Below, piece by piece: positions 57,863-64,000 of a DNA stretch of 64,000 nt; position 1 is the stretch's first letter, and every line of letters starts with the position of its first letter. Location: the NCBI GenBank assembly GCA_934320895.1, contig CAKRFY010000011.1:20308-84307 (forward strand), given 5' to 3'. A program made the translations under genes and the position numbers. Origin of the DNA: an uncultured Lachnospiraceae bacterium (GTDB taxonomy: Bacteria; Bacillota; Clostridia; Lachnospirales; Lachnospiraceae). A model generated the notes under the pieces. That model ran no database searches. It saw only the letters and a program-made list of their open reading frames with translations, and had not been told where the DNA came from.

Positions 57863-58648
57863 GTGAAAGAAATGACAGAACTTGAGAAATACTATAATAA
57901 ATTTAACGAGGATAAAAGACTGACAAGGCGACATGGTCAGGTGGAATTTATTACATCAATGAAATACATACATGAGTGTATAGGTGACAGAAAATGTGTA
58001 AAAATACTTGATATAGGTGCAGGGACTGGAAGATATTCAGTGGCACTTGCGAATGAAGGACATGATGTAACTGCTGTTGAACTTGTTAAATACAATCTCG
58101 GAATTTTAAAATCAAAAAAGAGCAATGTAAAAGCAATGCAGGGCAATGCTTTAAAACTTTCAAAACTTGGGGATGATATATTTGATATAACTCTTTTATT
58201 TGGGCCTATGTATCATCTGTTTGGATTTGATGATAAGATAAAGGCCCTAAGTGAAGCTAAAAGGGTTACAAAACCTGGTGGAAAGATACTTGTGGCATAC
58301 TGCATGAATGAGTATAGCATACTTACATACGGATTTAAGCAGAATCATATAAAAGAGGTTGTTCAGGCAGGAAAGGTAACAGAGGATTTTCATTGTATTC
58401 CTGAGCCCAGAGATTTGTATGATTATGTAAGAGTTGAAGATATAGATAAGGTACGTATGGCAGCAGACTTAAAAAGAATAAAACTTATCTCTGCCGATGG
58501 GCAGGCAGATTTGATGCGTCCAGTATTAAATGCTATGGATGAGGAGACATTTAAACTTTTTGTTGAGTATCATCTGGCAACATGTGAGAGGCAGGAACTT
58601 GTAGGAGCAGGGGCACACACAGTAGATATTCTGGAGAAAGAGCTATGA
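57863..58648 (+). CDS. Class I SAM-dependent methyltransferase
   Basis: 261 residues from the GTG that follows GGAGG by 7-8 nt; an ATG at 57842 would place that site inside the gene. Motif I is KILDIGAGTGRYSVALA, motif II-like NVKAMQGNALKL, then DITLLFGPMYHLF. The substrate is unknown; the layout resembles small-molecule or ubiquinone/menaquinone-type methyltransferases. It may be cotranscribed after the MCP, though 71 bp apart. Confidence 0.82.
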   Translation: MKEMTELEKYYNKFNEDKRLTRRHGQVEFITSMKYIHECIGDRKCVKILDIGAGTGRYSVALANEGHDVTAVELVKYNLGILKSKKSNVKAMQGNALKLSKLGDDIFDITLLFGPMYHLFGFDDKIKALSEAKRVTKPGGKILVAYCMNEYSILTYGFKQNHIKEVVQAGKVTEDFHCIPEPRDLYDYVRVEDIDKVRMAADLKRIKLISADGQADLMRPVLNAMDEETFKLFVEYHLATCERQELVGAGAHTVDILEKEL

Positions 58649-58811
58649 TTTAAAAATAGCAAATGGCATTTGTGATTTACATCAAGAATAAAGCTTGTAA
58701 TAAAAGGCTGCGGGATGTATAATAGTCTGTGCGTCAAAAAATGAACGATCAGCAATAGAAGTAAGCAGATTGTCATAGAAACTTTGACAATATTTTATGG
58801 AGGAAGAGATT

Positions 58812-59768
58812 ATGTATAATATACTAAGTGGTTGCTTAAATCCAAATCAGATAACAATGATAGGTATTCTTGCAGCATTTTTGCTCACATTTATCTGTCT
58901 TAAATTTCCATTTCCATTTCTGCCTGTAGATCATGGTAGGGAATTTGCGGTAAATGGTGCACTATCGAAAGGAAAGACAAGAGGTGTAGGACTTACATTT
59001 GTAATAGCATTTATCATATGTTCATTACTTTTTATGCCTATAACAAGAGAATTTATAATATATTGTATACTTCTGTTTGCAATAATGTTAAGTGGATATC
59101 TTGATGATGCTGCAGAGACACCATGGCAGGATTATAAAAAAGGCGCGATCGACCTTATTTTATCAATCATTACGATGTGGACATTCTTAAATTTCAACAG
59201 TTCAGTAATAAACATAGGAAAGAATGTGATAGAACTTCCGGTACCTGTTTATTTTGTGCTTGGAATAATCCTTATCTGGGTTTCAATAAATGTAACAAAT
59301 TGTACTGACGGAGTGGACGGGCTTTCAGGAAGTCTTTGCTGTGTTGTTATATCAGCATTTACGGTAATATTTGCAAATGAACTTGGTTATTATGTAATAG
59401 CAGATTTCATTTTTGTAGCAACGCTGCTTGCATATCTTTATTTTAATTCAAAACCTAGTACTATGCTTATGGGTGATGCAGGCTCAAGAGCACTTGGCTT
59501 TTATATTGCGATCATTGCAATGAAGACAGGGCATCCTATAAGTTACATAATACTTGCAATTGTGCTTATAGTTGATGGAGGTCTGGGACTTGTAAAGATT
59601 TTCTTAAAGAGATTTTTGAAGATTTCAATACTTGTAAATACAAGAACACCACTTCATGATCATGCAAGAAAAAATAAGGGATGGTCTGATACACAGGTGG
59701 TATTCAGATTTATAATAATGCAGATAGTAGCGGCTATGATAGGCTATATAATTATAAGCATTTTATAA
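58812..59768 (+). CDS. MraY-like polyprenyl-phosphate sugar-1-phosphate transferase
   Basis: 318 residues with about ten membrane helices. Family motifs are GYLDDAAETPW, NVTNCTDGVDGLSGS, MGDAGSRALGF and TPLHDHARKNKGWSD. In MraY the last motif has three consecutive His (HHH); here the middle one is Asp. The protein stands alone, away from any mur/dcw genes, so it is probably a second, specialised transferase (for example sporulation cortex or exopolysaccharide) rather than the essential MraY. GGAGGAAG is 7 nt before the chosen ATG; an ATG at 58797 overlaps this site. Confidence 0.78.
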   Translation: MYNILSGCLNPNQITMIGILAAFLLTFICLKFPFPFLPVDHGREFAVNGALSKGKTRGVGLTFVIAFIICSLLFMPITREFIIYCILLFAIMLSGYLDDAAETPWQDYKKGAIDLILSIITMWTFLNFNSSVINIGKNVIELPVPVYFVLGIILIWVSINVTNCTDGVDGLSGSLCCVVISAFTVIFANELGYYVIADFIFVATLLAYLYFNSKPSTMLMGDAGSRALGFYIAIIAMKTGHPISYIILAIVLIVDGGLGLVKIFLKRFLKISILVNTRTPLHDHARKNKGWSDTQVVFRFIIMQIVAAMIGYIIISIL

Positions 59769-59842
59769 AAGATAAGTGCATTTAAGAACACAAAGTGAAG
59801 CCGTTTTGGCATCGGATAAAGTCAAGTAAAAAAGAATGAATT

Positions 59843-59886
59843 AAGAGATGATATAATAGAAAATAATTATATTGTCTCTTTTTATT
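59843..59886 (+). terminator. Terminator after the MraY-like gene
   Basis: AAGAGATGATATAAT (59843-59857) and ATTATATTGTCTCTT (59866-59880) form a 15-bp stem with two G-U pairs, then TTTTATT. Confidence 0.75.
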
Positions 59887-59967
59887 ATATCATTTTAACT
59901 TGTGGTCATGCACAAAGTATTATAACTTGGCATAATATATAAATGATAACATTTAGAGGTGCTTGCG

Positions 59968-60600
59968 GTGCAATCCTTTCCAAAACCTATGAATGCAAAA
60001 GAAGAGGAAGAATGCATCAAAAGATACCAGGCGGGAGACAAGAGTGCGAGAGAGCTTCTTATTGAAAAAAACCTGCGTTTAGTCGCATATATAGTAAAAA
60101 AATATAACACATCTGACAGAGAACTTGATGATCTGCTTTCTATAGGAACAATAGGTCTTATAAAAGGTGTTGATTCATTTGATGGGTCAAAAAAGATCAG
60201 GCTTGCAACATATTGTGCAAGATGTATAGAAAACGAGATACTTATGTATATCAGAACGGAAAAGAAAAGTTCTAAAAATGTGTATTTGTATGATTCGATT
60301 GGTTCAGATAAAGAGGGAAATGAGATAAATCTCATAGATGTGATTGAATATGAGGACGAGGATGTTGTAGAAAAGATTACACAGGATGAGCGGATCAGGC
60401 GGCTTGCTGATAAGATAGAGGATGTTCTTAGCAGCCGTGAACAGGATATAATCAGAAAAAGATATGGGATTGAGGGGTATGATATCAAGACACAGAGGGA
60501 AATTGCAGCAGAATATGGAATATCCAGATCGTATATATCCAGAATAGAGAAATCGGCGCTTTTTAAGTTGAGAAAAAGTTATGAAAATGATTGTTTATAG
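59968..60600 (+). CDS. sigK: Sporulation sigma factor, SigK-like
   Basis: 210 residues. Region 2 has EKNLRLVAYIVKKYNTSDRELDDLLSIG and RLATYCARCIENEILMYIR, followed by DKEGNEINLIDVI and region 4 with REIAAEYGISRSYISRIEKS. This matches SigK (and SigE) in the late mother-cell class. The gene is continuous, with no excisable skin element. It begins right at the mature-like QSFPKPM segment, so there is no long pro-sequence visible. A GTG with AGAGGTG 6-8 nt upstream is the chosen start. A CheY-like gene follows 54 bp later. Confidence 0.87.
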   Translation: MQSFPKPMNAKEEEECIKRYQAGDKSARELLIEKNLRLVAYIVKKYNTSDRELDDLLSIGTIGLIKGVDSFDGSKKIRLATYCARCIENEILMYIRTEKKSSKNVYLYDSIGSDKEGNEINLIDVIEYEDEDVVEKITQDERIRRLADKIEDVLSSREQDIIRKRYGIEGYDIKTQREIAAEYGISRSYISRIEKSALFKLRKSYENDCL

Positions 60601-60654
60601 CTTGTCATTGTGCTAAAATATCTAATATATTGTACAGTTTTTAGGAGGGTGTAA

Positions 60655-61026
60655 ATGAAAGTACTTTTAGTAGATGATGCAGCATTTGTACGTATGTCGC
60701 TAAAGAAAATTCTCGATGATGCTTCATTTGGGTTTGAGTATATAGAAGCAGGGGATGGAGAGGAAGCTATAGAAAAATATAAGATATATTCGCCGGATTT
60801 GGTTATTATGGATATAACAATGCCTAATATGGATGGGATTACAGCGGTAAGTAAAATAAAAGAAATTGATGATAATGCAGTTATTATCATGTGTTCATCA
60901 ATGGGATATCAGGAAAAGGTTGTAGGTGCCATTACAGCAGGCGCAAAAGATTTTATAATAAAACCTTATGAAGCAGATAAGGTTGTCAAATCAATAAGAG
61001 CGGTATTAAAGTTAGATGAGGAGTAA
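60655..61026 (+). CDS. CheY-like single-domain response regulator
   Basis: 123 residues, a receiver with no output domain. Acidic pair VDDAAFVRM, phospho-acceptor Asp in LVIMDITMPNMDGI, Thr/Ser in IMCSSMG and Lys in DFIIKPYEA. It is probably a CheY or a phosphorelay component. AGGAGGG precedes the ATG. Its stop lies 1 bp before the YhaM-like start, with GAGGAG inside its last codons, so the two genes are tightly coupled. Confidence 0.9.
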   Translation: MKVLLVDDAAFVRMSLKKILDDASFGFEYIEAGDGEEAIEKYKIYSPDLVIMDITMPNMDGITAVSKIKEIDDNAVIIMCSSMGYQEKVVGAITAGAKDFIIKPYEADKVVKSIRAVLKLDEE

Positions 61027-61027
61027 A

Positions 61028-61987
61028 ATGACATATTTAGAAGAATATAAAGAGGGAAATAAATTTTCAGGTATTTACCTGTGTAAATCAAAACAGATAT
61101 TAAAAACAAAGGCAGGAAAGACATATTATTCGTTGATACTTCAGGATAAGACTGGAACTATTGATGGAAAAGTCTGGGAGTTGAATGCTGGAATAGCAGA
61201 ATTTGAAAGCATGGATTTTATTATGACGGATGGCACTGTTACATCATTTCAGGGTGCGCGTCAGGTAAATATAAATCGCATAAGAAAAGCGCAGGAAGGC
61301 GAGTATGATCCAAAAGAGTACATTCCTGCATCAAAATATGATATAGAAGAGATGTATGCAGAGCTTAAAAATATTATAGCAACGATAAAAGAGCCACATC
61401 TTAAACAGCTTACAGAAGAGTGTTTTATAAATGACAAGGAATTTGTAAAGGAATTTAAAGTTCATTCGGCAGCTAAATCTGTACACCATGGATTTATCGG
61501 AGGTCTTTTACAGCATACACTTGCAGTCACAAAGATGTGTGTATTCCTTGCAGACAATTATCCTATACTTGACAGAGATCTGCTTATAACAGCAGCAATT
61601 TTTCACGACATAGGAAAAGTAACTGAATTATCAGACTTTCCGGCAAATGATTATACAGATGATGGTCAGCTTTTGGGACATATATTTATAGGCGCAGAAC
61701 TTATCGGAAACAAGGTGCGTCAGATAAGCGGATTTCCACCTGTGCTTGCGACAGAACTTCGCCACTGTATACTTGCGCATCATGGTGAACTTGAGTATGG
61801 ATCTCCGAAAAAGCCTGCTATAGCAGAAGCGATGGCACTTAATTTTGCAGACAATACGGATGCCAAACTTGAAACGATGACGGAGATATATGACAAGGCA
61901 AATCCGACAACGGAGTGGCTTGGCTTCAACAGATTTGTCGATTCAAACATCAGACAGAGTACAGGTAGTGTGGCAAAGAGAAAATGA
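61028..61987 (+). CDS. YhaM-like OB-fold/HD-domain 3'-5' exoribonuclease
   Basis: 319 residues. An N-terminal OB fold (~5-90, KTYYSLILQDKTGTIDGKVW) and an HD domain (~150-285: HHGFIGGLLQHTLAV, AAIFHDIGKVTEL). YhaM/CBF1 proteins degrade RNA or DNA 3' ends using Mn. GAGGAG is 4 nt before the ATG; an ATG at 61016 overlaps the CheY-like end. Being coupled to a receiver gene is not usual for YhaM. Confidence 0.83.
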   Translation: MTYLEEYKEGNKFSGIYLCKSKQILKTKAGKTYYSLILQDKTGTIDGKVWELNAGIAEFESMDFIMTDGTVTSFQGARQVNINRIRKAQEGEYDPKEYIPASKYDIEEMYAELKNIIATIKEPHLKQLTEECFINDKEFVKEFKVHSAAKSVHHGFIGGLLQHTLAVTKMCVFLADNYPILDRDLLITAAIFHDIGKVTELSDFPANDYTDDGQLLGHIFIGAELIGNKVRQISGFPPVLATELRHCILAHHGELEYGSPKKPAIAEAMALNFADNTDAKLETMTEIYDKANPTTEWLGFNRFVDSNIRQSTGSVAKRK

Positions 61988-62096
61988 TTAAAAAAGAAAA
62001 AGCTGAGAAACTGATTATTTTGTTTATAATTGGTTTGTCGGCTTTTGTTGATATTTTGCGGATATTTTAAAGAGGTTTTATAGAGGAAAAAATATT

Positions 62097-63578
62097 ATGA
62101 ATAAGGAAAAAAAATTTGTGTGTAATAAGAATGACGAGTTCGAGCTTGAGATTACCGACCTTGGCAGTACAGGGGAGGGAATAGGTAAGATTGACGGATA
62201 CACACTTTTTGTAAAAGATGCTCTTATCGGAGACAAAGTAAGAGTTAAAGTTATGAAAACGAAGAAAAATTACGGATATGCAAGAATGCTTGAAATAATA
62301 GAGCCATCTGAATACAGAGTAGAGCATGAATGTCCGGTGGCAAGGCAGTGCGGAGGATGCCAGCTGCAGCATTGTTCCTATGAAAAACAGCTTTCATGGA
62401 AAGAAGAGAAAGTAGCTAACTGTCTTAGAAGAATAGGTGGAGTACCTGTTTATACTGATGCGGAATATAGAGAAATTGTAGATAAAAAAACAGATGAAAA
62501 AAAATTTGACAATACCGTAAATGATGCACCCATAATAATGGAACCTATCTTAAGGATGGACAAGCCTGTCCATTATAGAAATAAAGCACAATTTCCGGTC
62601 GGATATGACAAAGATGGAAATCTAGTAGCTGGATTTTATGCGGGGAGAACACATAGTATCATTCCTCAGACGGACTGCCTTATACAGCATGAATGCAATA
62701 AACAGATAGTTGAGACAGTTCTTGGATTTATGAGAAAGTATAATGTAACAGCGTATGATGAGAAGAAAAACATTGGAATAGTACGCCATATACTCACAAG
62801 AGTAGGAAAAACAACAGGTGAAGTCATGGTCTGTCTTGTCATAAACGCAAAAAAGCTTCCTCATTCAGAAGAATTTGTGGAAATGATAAGAAATTGTGGA
62901 ATTAACCTTGAGATAAAGAGCATCACTGTTAATATAAATCGTGAAAATACGAATGTTATTTTGGGAGAAAAAGTAGAGACACTTTACGGACAGTCATATA
63001 TAGAGGACTATATAGGTGATATAAAATATCGTATATCGCCGCTTTCGTTTTATCAGGTGAATCCTGAGCAGACAAAAAAACTTTACCAGACGGCTCTTGA
63101 ATTTGCAGATATAAAAGAGGGCGAAGTGGTATGGGATTTGTATTGCGGAATAGGAACAATATCACTTTTCATGGCGAGAGAGGCAGCGAAAGTATGCGGA
63201 GTTGAGATAGTACCGCAGGCAATAGAGGATGCAAAGCAGAATGCCAAGTTAAACAATATAACAAATGCAGAGTTTTTTGTGGGGGCAGCAGAGGATGTTG
63301 TTCCTACGCAGTATGAAAAGAGTGGCGGCAGACTGAGAGCAGATGTAGTAACACTTGATCCGCCAAGAAAAGGCTGTGATGAGAAACTGCTTGATACAGT
63401 TGTTAAGATGGCACCGTCGAGGATAGTTTATGTAAGCTGTGACCCGGGAACGCTTGCAAGGGATGTAAAGGTGCTTACGGATAAAGGATATGAGGTGAAA
63501 AGAGTCAGAGCATGTGATATGTTTGGCGGAAGTTTTCATGTGGAGACAATAGTTGCACTACATCGGATAGATTCGTAA
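62097..63578 (+). CDS. rlmD: 23S rRNA (uracil-C5)-methyltransferase, RlmD/RumA family
   Basis: 493 residues. N-terminal TRAM domain (~5-65, FELEITDLGSTGEGIGKIDG), a [4Fe-4S] Cys cluster around CPVARQCGGCQLQHC, and the SAM domain with DLYCGIGTISLFMA, LDPPRKGCDEK and the catalytic Cys in VYVSCDPGTLARD. It methylates a uridine in 23S rRNA (or in tRNA for close paralogues). GAGGAAAAAA precedes the ATG. A terminator follows at once. Confidence 0.93.
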   Translation: MNKEKKFVCNKNDEFELEITDLGSTGEGIGKIDGYTLFVKDALIGDKVRVKVMKTKKNYGYARMLEIIEPSEYRVEHECPVARQCGGCQLQHCSYEKQLSWKEEKVANCLRRIGGVPVYTDAEYREIVDKKTDEKKFDNTVNDAPIIMEPILRMDKPVHYRNKAQFPVGYDKDGNLVAGFYAGRTHSIIPQTDCLIQHECNKQIVETVLGFMRKYNVTAYDEKKNIGIVRHILTRVGKTTGEVMVCLVINAKKLPHSEEFVEMIRNCGINLEIKSITVNINRENTNVILGEKVETLYGQSYIEDYIGDIKYRISPLSFYQVNPEQTKKLYQTALEFADIKEGEVVWDLYCGIGTISLFMAREAAKVCGVEIVPQAIEDAKQNAKLNNITNAEFFVGAAEDVVPTQYEKSGGRLRADVVTLDPPRKGCDEKLLDTVVKMAPSRIVYVSCDPGTLARDVKVLTDKGYEVKRVRACDMFGGSFHVETIVALHRIDS

Positions 63579-63721
63579 AACTTCTCGACTTCCGGCACTT
63601 TGAGAGGTTTTTTCGGTTTGACCAGAGTGACAGAAAAACATACAAAAAAGCAATTTCCGATGGTGTGAATGTCTCAGTCGTATTGGACTGCGGCTTCGGA
63701 AACACATCAAAGAGAAAGTAA
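63572..63721 (+). other. Coding-like 50-codon stretch after rlmD
   Basis: In another frame from rlmD, codons from 63572 run open to a TAA at 63719 and read like protein (RFFRFDQSDRKTYKKAISDG and VNVSVVLDCGFGNTSKRK). It passes through the terminator stem, and no start or ribosome site is seen. It may be a leftover gene tail or chance. I do not recognise it. Confidence 0.25.
63577..63614 (+). terminator. Terminator after rlmD
   Basis: AAAACTTCTC and GAGAGGTTTT pair with one G-U, followed by TTTTC. The stem begins at the rlmD stop codon. Confidence 0.7.
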
Positions 63722-63789
63722 TATCATCATCATTCAACTAAATAACAGAAGCGTGAAAGACCGTTCATTTTCAAGAAAAATTGAAATAG

Positions 63790-64000
63790 GGCTACCGCAA
63801 TCCCACTGGCTTTAGCGGTGGGTTAAGGTAGCCGGAAGCGGAGGTTTGTGCTATACTTACGTTATGGGAACGTGGAAATCAAAAAACAGACACAAATATT
63901 TGTTACAGTATCATATTATTTTTGTATGCAAGTATAGAAAGAAATTGCTGATGTCAAAACAAATATCAGATGATATAAAGCAGTTTTCTTATGAGATATG
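63790..64000 (+). mobile_element. IS200/IS605-type insertion element, left end and start of tnpA
   Basis: GGCTACC (63790-63796) and GGTAGCC (63827-63833) bracket a nested CCCAC/GTGGG stem, the sort of subterminal hairpin that TnpA of this family recognises at its left end. tnpA begins 31 bp later and runs off the window. The exact left boundary upstream is not determined. Confidence 0.7.
63864..64000 (+). CDS. tnpA: IS200/IS605 TnpA (Y1 HUH transposase), N-terminal part
   Basis: 45 codons, cut by the window end. The start GTWKSKNRHKYLLQYHIIFV and CKYRKK are the typical opening of single-strand Y1 transposases; the HUH and Tyr motifs should follow beyond the window. It copies or moves the element as single-stranded circles. 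Whether a tnpB/IscB-type gene and guide RNA follow cannot be seen. Confidence 0.8.
   Translation, partial: MGTWKSKNRHKYLLQYHIIFVCKYRKKLLMSKQISDDIKQFSYEI

Noticed and set aside
59968..60600. Skin-type element splitting sigK
   Set aside because: The gene is continuous through regions 2 and 4.
1..64000. tRNA, rRNA or CRISPR genes
   Set aside because: On reading, no cloverleaf with a conserved T-loop, no rRNA sequence and no spacer array was found; a tRNAscan run would settle it.

Overview
The window looks like chromosome of a low-GC, Gram-positive anaerobe of the Clostridia, most likely family Lachnospiraceae. The evidence is strongly AT-biased codon use, GGAGG-type ribosome binding sites, housekeeping clusters in Firmicutes style (era-yqzL-recO-glyS, uvrC-hprK, pth-mfd-prsA), a PrsA-like lipoprotein, a SigK-like sporulation sigma factor and several secreted polysaccharide-acting enzymes. 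CheX, a CheY-like regulator, a methyl-accepting chemotaxis protein and a c-di-GMP cassette suggest a motile, surface-sensing cell. The genus cannot be fixed from the sequence alone. I saw no rRNA, tRNA or CRISPR array.

Layout. 1-5.4 kb: tail of a DEDDh exonuclease, a secreted papain-like protease, an AI-2E-type permease and a VanZ-like membrane protein, then a small MITE-like repeat. 5.4-11.1 kb: three overlapping c-di-GMP genes (active GGDEF, degenerate EAL, intact EAL). 11.1-17.6 kb: M16C peptidase, era, yqzL-like, recO, glyS. 17.7-21.6 kb: polysaccharide deacetylase, GHL10 glycosidase, pyrG. 22-34.3 kb: ftsH fused to a HAD phosphatase, uvrC, hprK, an HD-domain protein, pth, mfd and a parvulin-like lipoprotein. 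34.4-38.2 kb: cheX, a SpoU methyltransferase and two CobW/G3E GTPases, one with a long His/Cys repeat and one fused to a DUF1980-like domain, separated by a 142-bp inverted-repeat element. 38.2-47.4 kb: a convergent response regulator/histidine kinase pair, a priming sugar transferase, an HtrA protease, an LTA-synthase-like sulfatase, a LytTR regulator and a BlaI-type repressor. 47.4-55.7 kb: TSCPD protein, sirtuin, AbrB regulator, serine hydrolase, a small permease-like protein, a domain-permuted GH3 glycosidase, a histidine-kinase remnant and a shortened secreted protein. 55.9-64 kb: MCP, methyltransferase, an extra MraY-like transferase, SigK-like sigma factor, CheY-like regulator, YhaM-like nuclease, rlmD, and the left end of an IS200/IS605 element running off the window.

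The most unusual items are: (1) the in-frame FtsH-HAD fusion, with a strong but out-of-frame start signal left at the junction; (2) the paired CobW GTPases, one carrying a DUF1980-like C-terminus; (3) a 142-bp element whose interior arms cross as in a pseudoknot; (4) a dispersed ~50-bp repeat found as an inverted pair and as a solo copy; (5) the degenerate EAL protein sandwiched between a cyclase and an intact phosphodiesterase. No single large unknown gene system is evident; most genes belong to recognisable families.
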